From the NCBI RefSeq assembly GCF_024732245.1, contig NZ_CP093845.1:744001-808000 (forward strand): a DNA stretch of 64,000 bases, written 5' to 3'. Position 1 is the first letter of the stretch. Each line of letters opens with the position of its first letter. This DNA is from Dietzia sp. B32 (GTDB lineage Bacteria > Actinomycetota > Actinomycetes > Mycobacteriales > Mycobacteriaceae). Below are positions 35,574 to 42,994 of the stretch, piece after piece. The position numbers and the translations under genes are program-made. The notes below the pieces were generated by a model. It was not told the DNA's origin, searched no databases, and saw only the letters and a program-made list of their open reading frames with translations.

Positions 35574-35586
35574 CAACTTCAGTTCA
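35574..35586. promoter_or_regulatory. TGAA-N5-TTCA operator, site K
   Basis: CAACTTCAGTTCA; on the complementary strand it reads TGAACTGAAGTTG. It lies 40 bp upstream of the plus-strand mini-ORF and NTF2-like gene, so the divergent intergenic region has one operator per direction. Confidence 0.45.
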
Positions 35587-35626
35587 GGTCCTACCGCGCC
35601 TGAACGCACCTCCGAGAGGACCCCTC

Positions 35627-35710
35627 ATGAGCCCAGAATCACCCTCCGACGCCATAGTCCAGATCACCCACGGGCACTCCGCCGCCCTGACCGCATCCGG
35701 CAAGGCTTGA
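35627..35710 (+). CDS. possible 27-aa leader or remnant ORF
   Basis: ATG after GAGAGGACC, 27 codons (MSPESPSDAIVQITHGHSA at its start), TGA two bases before the ATG of the NTF2-like gene. It may be a coupled leader peptide or the stump of a larger gene; I do not recognise it. The rest of 35398-35712 contains operators J and K and no other gene. Confidence 0.3.
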   Translation: MSPESPSDAIVQITHGHSAALTASGKA

Positions 35711-35712
35711 CC

Positions 35713-36153
35713 ATGGCTCAGCTATCCGAAACCGATCGGTGGGAGATCTTCACGCTCGGATCCCGGTACGCCCATGCGCTGGATCGCCGCGACTGGGCTC
35801 AACTTGCGATGGTCTTCTCCGAGGACGCGGTGATGGAGTTCGCCGGGCTCCCTTCAGCGACCGGCCCCGAAGCGATCGGGCGAGTCTGCGCCCGGGCACT
35901 GGCCCCGCTGGAGGGGAGCCAGCACCTCGTCGGCTCCCCTCTCGTGGAGTTCGGAGCCGAGTTCCATTCCGTGTCGTACTACTTCCACGCCCAGCACGTC
36001 CGGATCATCGACGGAGACCTCGCCCTCTTCACCGTCGCGGGAGGCTACGACGACCGCGTCGAGCGCCGCACTGAGGGATGGCGAATCGTCCATCGTCGAC
36101 AGACGGTCTCGTGGAGCTCCGGAGACCCGCGCGTAATGGAGGGTGTCGACTGA
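35713..36153 (+). CDS. NTF2-like (SnoaL-type) protein
   Basis: A 146-aa protein with the SnoaL pattern: RWEIFTLGSRYAHALDRRDW, FSEDAVMEFAGLP, a HLVGSPLVEF strand, a FHAQHVRIIDGD strand and a final EGWRIVHRRQTVSW. The only plus-strand gene of the islet, divergent from the P450 2 operon and facing the coaA-end remnant, which begins directly after its stop. Fifth NTF2-like protein of the putative regulon. Reaction unknown. Confidence 0.8.
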   Translation: MAQLSETDRWEIFTLGSRYAHALDRRDWAQLAMVFSEDAVMEFAGLPSATGPEAIGRVCARALAPLEGSQHLVGSPLVEFGAEFHSVSYYFHAQHVRIIDGDLALFTVAGGYDDRVERRTEGWRIVHRRQTVSWSSGDPRVMEGVD

Positions 36154-36160
36154 GACGGGC

Positions 36161-36230
36161 GCGCGAGACGCAGGTGCTCTGCTACAACTCGGACCATTCC
36201 ATCCAGCTGCTGCTCTTGCGCACAACCCGA
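36161..36230 (+). pseudogene. decayed second copy of the coaA 3' end (att-like, right)
   Basis: Aligns without gaps to coaA 27661-27730, with a 22-bp core (36186-36207) differing by one base. In the coaA frame it still reads NSDHSIQ flanked by diverged residues (VLCY before, LLLLRT after) where coaA has VLRK and RLRLRK. It is not part of any complete gene. It marks the right edge of the islet, 22 bp before the tocopherol-cyclase-like gene. Confidence 0.7.
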
Positions 36231-36251
36231 CAACGCGCACTCAGTGCACAA

Positions 36252-37352
36252 CTACACCGGCGGCGCCCCCGTCTCGCCCTCCGGAACACCCCGCCGCCGC
36301 AGCTCGGCCTCGGCCCGGTCGAGTCCACCGTGCTCGAGGGCGGCCAGAGAGCTCCGGTCCGACCACACCAGCCGACCGTGCCGTCGCACCTCCACCTCGA
36401 GCTCTCCAGCGAGGTGCTCGATCGACCCGGCGGAATTCCGTTTCTCCGACGGCAGCGGGACCGGCAACACGTGCGCACGATCCAGGGGCGAACGCCCGCT
36501 GATGCGCACCTGCCAGCCGTAGCCGCGACCCTCGAACTCCCACCGCTCATCGGTGACCCCGGCGCGGACCGGCGAGACCACCGGGTTGCCCAGCCGGATC
36601 ACCTTCCCGCCGGGTAGTCGCACGACAACGGCCGTCACCTCGGTGCGCAGGGGCCCGGAGTGGATCTGCCCGCCGGCGAACGCCACGCACGTGTTCGGCT
36701 CGGAGAACGCCTGCGCCTGCCCCCACCACCACGAGTCGGGGAAACCCTCGGCGCCCCAGTTCTTTTCCCCGTACACCTCGGCGCCGGCGAACTCCCAGCG
36801 CTCGCCGTCGAGCTCGGCCCACCCGGAAGCGCGACCGCCGAGCAACCAGGGATGCCAGTACTGGTTGAGCGCGGGGACGGACTGGAAGATGCTCGAGCCG
36901 CCGACGGCGTGGTGCGGCCACTGCACCGGGTCGGTGATGTCCACGTGCAGGCGAGCGCCCTCCCCCATGTCGACGCGGACCCCGTCGGGTCGGTACTCGA
37001 ACAGTTCGCCGGAACGGGCGCCGATCCGGCCCGGGTCGGCCCAGCCGTCGGGCGCGGCCATGAGGCGCAGCGTGGAGGACGACGAGAACGACGACGACGA
37101 CGAACCCCCGTCTCCGTCCCTGCGCGACCCACCGGCCTCGATCGGGATCGGCGCCTCGTCGGAGGCGAGCCCGAGCGTCGCCCAGTGCCCGTCGGGTCCC
37201 CGGTTGACCCCGATGAGGGCGATCACGACGCGCCCGCGCTCGCGGTCGGTGACGCGGAGGAAGTACCCCTCCATGGCCACGTCGTGTGCGCGGAGCGGAT
37301 CGCCGAAGGGCAGGTCTGCGCCGGTCGCCCGGTATCGCCGGAGGAGTCCCAT
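36252..37352 (-). CDS. tocopherol-cyclase-like protein
   Basis: A 366-aa protein with the tocopherol cyclase family signature GEKNWGAEGFPDSWWWGQA near 195 and IFQSVPALNQYWHPWLLGG near 155. In plants and cyanobacteria this family closes the chromanol ring of vitamin E; in non-photosynthetic actinobacteria the substrate is unknown and may be a prenylated quinone or lipid. An unusual Ser/Asp-rich low-complexity insertion (SSSSSFSSSS) lies near residue 85. Divergent from the PH-domain genes; no signal peptide seen. Confidence 0.8.
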   Translation of the reverse strand: MGLLRRYRATGADLPFGDPLRAHDVAMEGYFLRVTDRERGRVVIALIGVNRGPDGHWATLGLASDEAPIPIEAGGSRRDGDGGSSSSSFSSSSTLRLMAAPDGWADPGRIGARSGELFEYRPDGVRVDMGEGARLHVDITDPVQWPHHAVGGSSIFQSVPALNQYWHPWLLGGRASGWAELDGERWEFAGAEVYGEKNWGAEGFPDSWWWGQAQAFSEPNTCVAFAGGQIHSGPLRTEVTAVVVRLPGGKVIRLGNPVVSPVRAGVTDERWEFEGRGYGWQVRISGRSPLDRAHVLPVPLPSEKRNSAGSIEHLAGELEVEVRRHGRLVWSDRSSLAALEHGGLDRAEAELRRRGVPEGETGAPPV

Positions 37353-37389
37353 GCGGATCAGCGTCCCATAATCGGCTTAGGGTGGAGCC

Positions 37390-37890
37390 GTGAATGCGAC
37401 TCAACTCGGGACTCGACTCGGCCTCCGTCCGCCCCGGAATCACGTCGATCCCCGGTGCCGACGATGGTGGACGGCGCAGGTCGCGCTGTGGACGCTCTGG
37501 CCCCTGCCTGTGCTGTTCGTACTGGGCCTGCTGCTCACCCCGTGGCTGCTCGCAGCGGCGGCCGTGTGGGCGGTCCTCACCGTCGCCGCGCTTGTCGTGG
37601 TCCCGCGGGTCCGGTGGGCCATCCACCGCTGGGAGGCCACCGACACCGCTGTCTACAGCCGTAGTGGGCTGTTCTGGGAGGAGTGGCGGGCGGCTCCCCT
37701 GTCGCGTGTCCAGACCGTCGACAAGACCCGCGGCCCGCTCCAACGACAGTTCGGACTCGCCACCGTGGTGGTCACCACCGCCTCGTCCAAGGGCGCGGTG
37801 CGCATCAGCGCCCTCGACGCAATGCAGGCCGAGGAGATGGCCGACCGACTCACCCTCCTCGCCGAGGACGATCAGCGGGACGCGACATGA
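37390..37890 (+). CDS. bacterial PH-domain membrane protein (YdbS-like)
   Basis: A 166-aa protein, GTG start, with two N-terminal transmembrane helices (WTLWPLPVLFVLGLLL and AAAAVWAVLTVAALVVV) followed by a bPH_2 domain (GLFWEEWRAAPLSRVQTVD near 95). YdbS/YdbT pairs lie in the membrane of Gram-positive bacteria; in Bacillus they protect against certain bacteriocins. Its stop overlaps the next gene's ATG by 4 nt, so the pair is co-produced. Confidence 0.87.
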   Translation: MNATQLGTRLGLRPPRNHVDPRCRRWWTAQVALWTLWPLPVLFVLGLLLTPWLLAAAAVWAVLTVAALVVVPRVRWAIHRWEATDTAVYSRSGLFWEEWRAAPLSRVQTVDKTRGPLQRQFGLATVVVTTASSKGAVRISALDAMQAEEMADRLTLLAEDDQRDAT

Positions 37891-39362
37891 CCACCCATGA
37901 CGACGGTTGGGTACGCCTGGACCCCCGAACGATCCCCGCCACGACGACGGTGGCGGCCGCCGCGTTAGCCGCCACGGCGGTGCCAGTCGCCCTGGGCATG
38001 CTGCTCAGCGGCCTCGGCCTCGGCTGGGTACTGCTCTGGACGGTAGGAGGCACCCTCGTCGGTACCGCCGCGGCCGCCGTCGGCGAGACCGTCCGTCTGG
38101 CTGTCACCCGGTACCGGGTCGATCCCCACCGCATCGAGCGCCGCGTCAGCTTCCTATCGAGCACCACCACGACACTGTCCACTAGCAGGGTGCGCAACGT
38201 CGAGATCTCCGCGGACATCGTCCAACGCCGGCTGGGCATCGCCACGGTCCGCCTGGCCAGCGGCGAGACCGACGGATCGCGTATGACCCTCGGCGCGCTC
38301 GACCGCGTGGCCGCCGAGGACCTGCGTCGACGCCTGCTCGCCGAACGGGCCACCACCGACACCAGCGAGATTCTCCGCCTCGACCCGCGGTGGGTCCGCT
38401 ACGCCCCCGCCAGCGTCATGACGCCGCTGTTCGGCCTCCTGGGGATCGGGCTCGTGCTGCAGGTCGCCGACTGGTTCGGCGCCGTCCCCGAGGTGCTGGC
38501 ATGGATCTGGAACCGCATCGGCGGCCTGCCGATCCCCGTCATCGCTGTCGGGGTCCTGGTGCTCGCCCTCCTGGCGGGGACGATCGCGTCGGTGGCCCTG
38601 TTCATCGAGAACTGGTGGAACCTACGACTCGACCATCACGAGGACGGATCACTGGAATTGCGGCGCGGTCTGGTGGTGGGTCGTCACACCACCTTCGACG
38701 GCCGGCGTATCCGAGGAGTGACGCTCCACGAACCCCCGGGGTTCCGCGCTCTGGGCGCCGCACGGCTCGATGTGATCGCCTCGGGCGTCGGTATCGGCAA
38801 GGACGAGGACGGCAAGCAGAAGCAGAGCCCCGGGCTCGTACCTGCGGCGCCGCGCGACGTACCGACCGGCGTCGCCCGGCAGGTTCTCGGGGAGCCCGTG
38901 CCCACCGGTCTCGTCGCCCATCCGTCCGCCGCTCGCCGCCGCCGACTCGTACGCGCGACCGCGGTCATCGCCGTCCTCACGGCCGTGGGGCTGGTGCCGG
39001 CGGTGATCTGGGTGTGGCTCTGGTGGGTCCCCGTGCTCGCGTTCGCGACGAGCGCGGCCGTGGCGCTCTGGGCCGCCGTCGACAACGCGCGAGGGCTCGG
39101 GCACGCGGTCACCGGAGGGGTGGTAGCCCTGCGCAAGGGGTCGCTGCTGCGGCGCACGGACATCCTCGAGCGCGAGGGGATCCTCGGCTGCAACATCCGG
39201 CGCTCACCTCTCCAGCGGCGCGCCGGACTGGCCACCCTTGTCGTCACAGCTGCTGGCGGCGGCGGTGCCTTCCGGTTACCCGACGTGGGCCTCGAGCAGG
39301 CGCCCGAGTTGTGGCGTACCGCGGGTCCGGTGTGGGACCACCTGGCCGAGCCCCGCAGCTGA
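37887..39362 (+). CDS. bacterial PH-domain membrane protein (YdbT-like)
   Basis: A 491-aa membrane protein with three PH-like repeats, each preceded by paired transmembrane helices: TTLSTSRVRNVEISADIVQRR near 95, VGRHTTFDGRRIRGVTL near 270 and LLRRTDILEREGILGCNIRR near 425. It is the larger partner of the preceding YdbS-like protein. A role in envelope protection or lipid handling is likely by family; nothing in the sequence is specific. Confidence 0.87.
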   Translation: MTTHDDGWVRLDPRTIPATTTVAAAALAATAVPVALGMLLSGLGLGWVLLWTVGGTLVGTAAAAVGETVRLAVTRYRVDPHRIERRVSFLSSTTTTLSTSRVRNVEISADIVQRRLGIATVRLASGETDGSRMTLGALDRVAAEDLRRRLLAERATTDTSEILRLDPRWVRYAPASVMTPLFGLLGIGLVLQVADWFGAVPEVLAWIWNRIGGLPIPVIAVGVLVLALLAGTIASVALFIENWWNLRLDHHEDGSLELRRGLVVGRHTTFDGRRIRGVTLHEPPGFRALGAARLDVIASGVGIGKDEDGKQKQSPGLVPAAPRDVPTGVARQVLGEPVPTGLVAHPSAARRRRLVRATAVIAVLTAVGLVPAVIWVWLWWVPVLAFATSAAVALWAAVDNARGLGHAVTGGVVALRKGSLLRRTDILEREGILGCNIRRSPLQRRAGLATLVVTAAGGGGAFRLPDVGLEQAPELWRTAGPVWDHLAEPRS

Positions 39363-39404
39363 GCGATTCCGCGGCCGAGCCACTCCGCGCGGGCGCAGGC
39401 CCGG

Positions 39405-40097
39405 TCAGTCCGCGTCCACGGGCCTGTCGTCGGTGGCCGGATCCAGCTTCCGGACCAGACTGGGCGCCAGGTCGGACAGCGCGTACTCGTCGAGGAGCCG
39501 CCGGGCCTCGTCGTCGTCGACCCCGGCGAAGACCCGCCCGATCGTGACCCCGTGCGTGGGCACGGCGACCACCCGGATCTCATCCCCGGCCTCGACGGGG
39601 CCCGCGGTGAGGACCCGCGCGTACGCGCCCGGCCGCCCGCCCTCGGTGAAACGACGCACCCAGCGCGGCTTGCCCACGTGGTGGCCGAAGGTCTGACACG
39701 GGATCCGCGGGGTGGTGACCTCCATGCGCAGGCGGCCCACCTCCAGCACGGTGCCGATCTGCAACTGCGAGGTGTCGACGCCGGTCACGCGCAGGTTCTC
39801 ACCGAAGAACCCGGGTGGGATCGGGCCGCCGAACTCCGGCTCCCACTGCTCGACGTCGGACTCCGACAGCAGGTAGACGGCCTTCCACATCCCTCCGTGG
39901 TGCTGGCGGTCGGCCTGCACGTCACCGTGGAGTCCGTACTCGCGCACCTGGACGGGTCCGTCGACGGGCCGCTTGTCGATCGCCGTGACGCCGACCCGGC
40001 CGGGCACCTCGATCAGGTGGTCGACCACGCACACGGCGCGGACGGTGAACACCTCGCCCACCCCGACCGGTGCCCGCGTCGCCTCCGCGTCGGCCAT
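39405..40097 (-). CDS. MOSC-domain protein
   Basis: A 230-aa protein with a MOSC core: VQADRQHHGGMWKAVYLLSE near 60, GFFGENL near 95 and the conserved cysteine in TTPRIPCQTFGHH near 130, the position that binds sulfur or metal-bound sulfur in YiiM/MOSC proteins. These proteins detoxify N-hydroxylated compounds or transfer sulfur to molybdenum cofactor. The ATG overlaps the stop of the prenyl synthase (TGATG), so it is translationally coupled to it. Confidence 0.85.
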   Translation of the reverse strand: MADAEATRAPVGVGEVFTVRAVCVVDHLIEVPGRVGVTAIDKRPVDGPVQVREYGLHGDVQADRQHHGGMWKAVYLLSESDVEQWEPEFGGPIPPGFFGENLRVTGVDTSQLQIGTVLEVGRLRMEVTTPRIPCQTFGHHVGKPRWVRRFTEGGRPGAYARVLTAGPVEAGDEIRVVAVPTHGVTIGRVFAGVDDDEARRLLDEYALSDLAPSLVRKLDPATDDRPVDAD

Positions 40098-40864
40098 CAC
40101 TGTCCGAACCGGCGGTTGCGGGCTCCGTACTCGCGCATCGCCCGGAGGAAATCCACCCGCCGGAACGCGGGCCAGTACGCCTCGGTGAACCAGATCTCCG
40201 AGTACGCGCTCTGCCACAGGAGGAAGCCCGAGAGCCGCTGCTCGCCAGAGGTGCGGATGACGAGGTCCGGATCGGGTTGGCCCGAGGTGTAGAGGTGCTC
40301 GCCGATGCCGTCGACGGTGATCGCGTCGACCAGCTCCTGCCCGCTGCAGCCCTTGTCGATCAGTTCCTGGACCAGCTCGCGGGCGGCGTCGGCGATCTCC
40401 TGCCGCCCGCCGTACCCCACCGCCACGTTGACCTTGACGCCCGGCCTGCCGCTGCTCACCCGCTCCGCGTGACGCAGCCGATCGGCCAGCCAGTCCGGGA
40501 GCACCTCCAGGCGCCCGACGATCCGGACCTCCCAGTTCTTGCCCGGGGCGGTGATCTCGTCCACCACGTCCGCGATGATCTGCAGCAGTTCATCGAGTTC
40601 CTCGGCATCGCGACCGAGATTCTCCGTGCTGAGCAGGTAGATGGTGGCCACGTCCACGCCGAGGTCGTCACACCACCCCAGCATCTCGGCGATCTTGACC
40701 GCGCCCGCCCGGTGACCGTGCGCGACGTCGGTGAACCCCGCCTCCTTGGCCCACCGGCGATTGCCGTCGCACATCACCGCGACGTGACGCGGCAGCTTCG
40801 CACCCTCGAGCGACGAGCGCAGTCGCGCCTCGTAGATCGAATACAGGGGGAAGGAGACGGCCAC
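40097..40864 (-). CDS. uppS: short-chain Z-isoprenyl diphosphate synthase (cis-prenyltransferase, Rv1086-like)
   Basis: Cis-prenyltransferase of 255 aa adding isopentenyl diphosphate to give a short Z-prenyl diphosphate, precursor of decaprenyl phosphate for arabinogalactan and peptidoglycan. The diphosphate loop CDGNRRWA is near 32 and the C-terminal RTSGEQRLSGFLLWQSAYSE near 205. It closely recalls Rv1086, including the ELRL/EARLR-type start region, so a C15 product is likely. GTG at 40864 has no strong ribosome-binding site. Same neighbourhood as in mycobacteria (mca, coaA, glyA). Confidence 0.93.
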   Translation of the reverse strand: MAVSFPLYSIYEARLRSSLEGAKLPRHVAVMCDGNRRWAKEAGFTDVAHGHRAGAVKIAEMLGWCDDLGVDVATIYLLSTENLGRDAEELDELLQIIADVVDEITAPGKNWEVRIVGRLEVLPDWLADRLRHAERVSSGRPGVKVNVAVGYGGRQEIADAARELVQELIDKGCSGQELVDAITVDGIGEHLYTSGQPDPDLVIRTSGEQRLSGFLLWQSAYSEIWFTEAYWPAFRRVDFLRAMREYGARNRRFGQ

Positions 40865-40989
40865 GCGAAAAGGGTACCGCGCGCCGCCGCCTGCCCCGTC
40901 GTGCCCCTCGCCGGTCCGGGCCCGGCCGGCGAGCCGCCGGCGAGCGGCCGACGAGCGGTTAGCGAGCGGCCCGCGAGGTGCAGTGGGGC

Positions 40990-42063
40990 TCAGCCGCGTC
41001 GGCCCCGCCGGACGGCGGTGGCGAGCGCGCGCAGGCTGTCGGCGGTGGTGTCCCACCCGATGCACGCGTCCGTGACGGACTGGCCGTAGACCAGTTCGTC
41101 GGCCTCCACCGACTGGGCACCCGGCTCGAGGAAGCTCTCGATCATCAACCCGGAGATCCCCGGCTCCCCCGCGCCGATCCGCTCGGCGAGCTCGGCCACG
41201 ACCTCGGCCTGCCGCTCGTGCGACTTGCCCGAGTTGGCGTGGCTCGCGTCCACCATCACAAGACCGGGCAGCCCGACCTTCCCGACCGCCGCCACCGCCG
41301 AGGCGACGGACTCGGGATCGTGGTTGGGCCCCGCGGTGCCACCACGCAGAATCACGTGGCAGTCGGTGTTGCCCGCGGTCTCCACGACCGCCGCGCGCCC
41401 CTCGGCGTCGGTGCCGAAGAAGACGTGCCGCGCCGCCGACGACCGGCAGCCGTCCACCGCGACCTGGACCTCGCCGTCGGTCCCGTTCTTGAAGCCCACA
41501 GGCATCGACAGGCCCGAGACGAGCTGGCGGTGCACCTGGCTCTCCGTGGTGCGGGCGCCGATCGCGCCCCAGGACACGGCGTCGGCGATGTACTGCGGGC
41601 TGGTGGGCTCGAGGAACTCGGTGCCCACGGGCAGGCCCAGGTCGAGCACGTCGAGCAGCAGCTTGCGGGCGGTGCGCAGGCCGCGCGGGATGTCGTAGCT
41701 GCCGTCGAGCGCGGGGTCGTTGATGAGACCCTTCCACCCCACCGTCGTGCGCGGCTTCTCGAAGTACACGCGCATGACGATCAACAGGTCCTCGGCCGTC
41801 TCCTCGGCCAGCGCCGCGAGTCGCGCGGCGTAGTCGAGCGCGGCCTCGGTGTCGTGGACGGAGCAGGGTCCAACGACCACGATCAGACGGTCGTCGCGGC
41901 CGGCCAGCACATCGGCGACCTCGGCGCGGCTGCGCTCGACCAACGCCTCACGGGCTTCGCCCAGCGGGAGCTCGCCGAGGATCTCGGTCGGCGTCGGCAG
42001 CGGAGAGTAGGACAGGACGCGCCGGTCGGCGGTCTGGGTGGGATTCTCGGCGGTGATGGTCAC
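40990..42063 (-). CDS. 3-deoxy-7-phosphoheptulonate (DAHP) synthase, class I
   Basis: First enzyme of the shikimate pathway, condensing PEP and erythrose 4-phosphate. 357 aa of the AroF/G/H type: VVGPCSVHD near 65, KPRTTVGWKG near 105, MPVGFKNGTDG near 190, a metal-binding DASHANSGK near 270. GTG at 42063 is chosen after GGAG; in-frame sequence upstream is not protein-like. Which aromatic amino acid inhibits it cannot be seen. Long 5' leader with hairpins (see next entry). Confidence 0.93.
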   Translation of the reverse strand: MTITAENPTQTADRRVLSYSPLPTPTEILGELPLGEAREALVERSRAEVADVLAGRDDRLIVVVGPCSVHDTEAALDYAARLAALAEETAEDLLIVMRVYFEKPRTTVGWKGLINDPALDGSYDIPRGLRTARKLLLDVLDLGLPVGTEFLEPTSPQYIADAVSWGAIGARTTESQVHRQLVSGLSMPVGFKNGTDGEVQVAVDGCRSSAARHVFFGTDAEGRAAVVETAGNTDCHVILRGGTAGPNHDPESVASAVAAVGKVGLPGLVMVDASHANSGKSHERQAEVVAELAERIGAGEPGISGLMIESFLEPGAQSVEADELVYGQSVTDACIGWDTTADSLRALATAVRRGRRG

Positions 42064-42163
42064 GGCTGTGCACTCCTGGCGGTGTGGTCGTGGCGGGCCG
42101 GATGCCGTGATCTCTTCGGTGCCCTGTGACTCGCGCACCCGGACCCGCCCTCTGGAAAGGCGG

Positions 42164-42192
42164 GAGGCGGCGACCATGGTGGTCACCGCCTC
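42164..42192. promoter_or_regulatory. hairpin in the DAHP synthase leader region
   Basis: GAGGCGG-C-GACCA-TGG-TGGTC-A-CCGCCTC, a 12-bp stem with one mismatch; another GGGCTCC-ACCC-GGAGCCC stem lies at 42245-42262. Both would be in the leader of the DAHP synthase mRNA if it starts near 42290. There is no U tract. The remainder of 42064-42528 holds a 9-bp inverted repeat (ATGGCGTCT at 42409, AGACGCCAT at 42440) and no gene I can support. Confidence 0.3.
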
Positions 42193-42528
42193 TGGGCTCC
42201 GGGTGTCGAGACGTCCGACTAGCGGACGCGTGCGCTCGCGGCGCGGGCTCCACCCGGAGCCCACATAAAGCGCCAATATGCGCGAGCGTTCGACATGGCT
42301 GACACCGTAGCAGACGGACCCGGGCCGGCCGGAGTCACCCCGCAGCCGCTCCCGCGCCTGGCGTCTTGCTCGCGCGCCTGATCGTCCAGGGCACAGCCGC
42401 CCGCCGCCATGGCGTCTGGCGTGTACCGATGCGCAGGCGAGACGCCATCCCCACGGGCGGCTGCGAATCCGTCCACGCCGGGGCCGCCAGGCACGCCGCG
42501 GCCCGCGCGGCTTGATGCCGACCGGGCG

Positions 42529-42840
42529 TCAGCGTTCCCAGGTGGTCGACCGCCGGGCCACCTCATGGATCGCGTCGATCTCGCGCAAGCCCAGGCGACG
42601 CGGTTGAGTCGTGAGGAATCGGCCGATCCCCCGTCGCGGGACAACAGCAACCGCACCGTCTGCAGGCTGGGCCTTCACCGTGAAGCCGCGTCGCGCGCCC
42701 ACGACCGCTATCAACCCGATAACCGGCACCGGGAACCCGACGTGCTCTGCGAGCATTCGGGACGCCCGCTTCGCCTCGAACCTGCTGTTACGGACATAGG
42801 GGACTCGTCGACCGTTCACCATGACGGTGTCTTCGCGGCC
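42529..42840 (-). pseudogene. C-terminal fragment of a NERD-domain (nuclease-related) protein
   Basis: About 100 residues (VNGRRVPYVRNSRFEAKRAS, GFPVPVIGLIAVVGARRGFT, ending EVARRSTTW) match the C-terminal part of actinobacterial NERD-domain proteins as I remember them. The N-terminal nuclease-like half is missing, and the upstream part of the frame is unrelated. ATG at 42822 could still start a ~98-aa product, but no ribosome-binding site is visible. Best read as a truncated gene remnant. Confidence 0.5.
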
Positions 42841-42942
42841 CGAAGTCGTTCCGCGCGACAAAGGGTCACCGGACTCGCTCAGAGTCGAGGCCGGGCGGCA
42901 CCCGACATGTGAGGGGGGAATACCGCGTCCCGGCCTTTTGTT

Positions 42943-42952
42943 TGACATGTCA
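42943..42952. promoter_or_regulatory. palindrome in the promoter of the luciferase-like operon
   Basis: TGACATGTCA, a perfect 10-bp palindrome within TTTGACATGTCAGCAA, overlapping a TTGACA hexamer 43-52 bp upstream of the monooxygenase ATG. Likely operator of a local regulator. Confidence 0.4.
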
Positions 42953-42994
42953 GCAAGTTACGATGGGATCACCAACAGACGAGAGGCCATCATC

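Larger units (their letters stand above)
27708..36185. mobile_element. catabolic islet inserted at the 3' end of coaA
   Basis: About 8.5 kb carrying two P450s, ferredoxin, ferredoxin reductase, aldehyde dehydrogenase, three NTF2-like and two small ferredoxin-fold proteins, flanked by direct repeats of the coaA 3' end. Parts of the segment (for example 32990-33200 and 34300-34600) look richer in A+T than the flanking genes. No integrase, transposase or terminal inverted repeat was found, so this would be an old or minimal insertion. A local duplication is the alternative explanation. Confidence 0.45.

Noticed and set aside
42219-42290. Trp-containing leader peptide (MWAPGG...) for attenuation of the DAHP synthase gene
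   Set aside because: A single Trp, no ribosome-binding site, no terminator with U tract; not enough to call attenuation.
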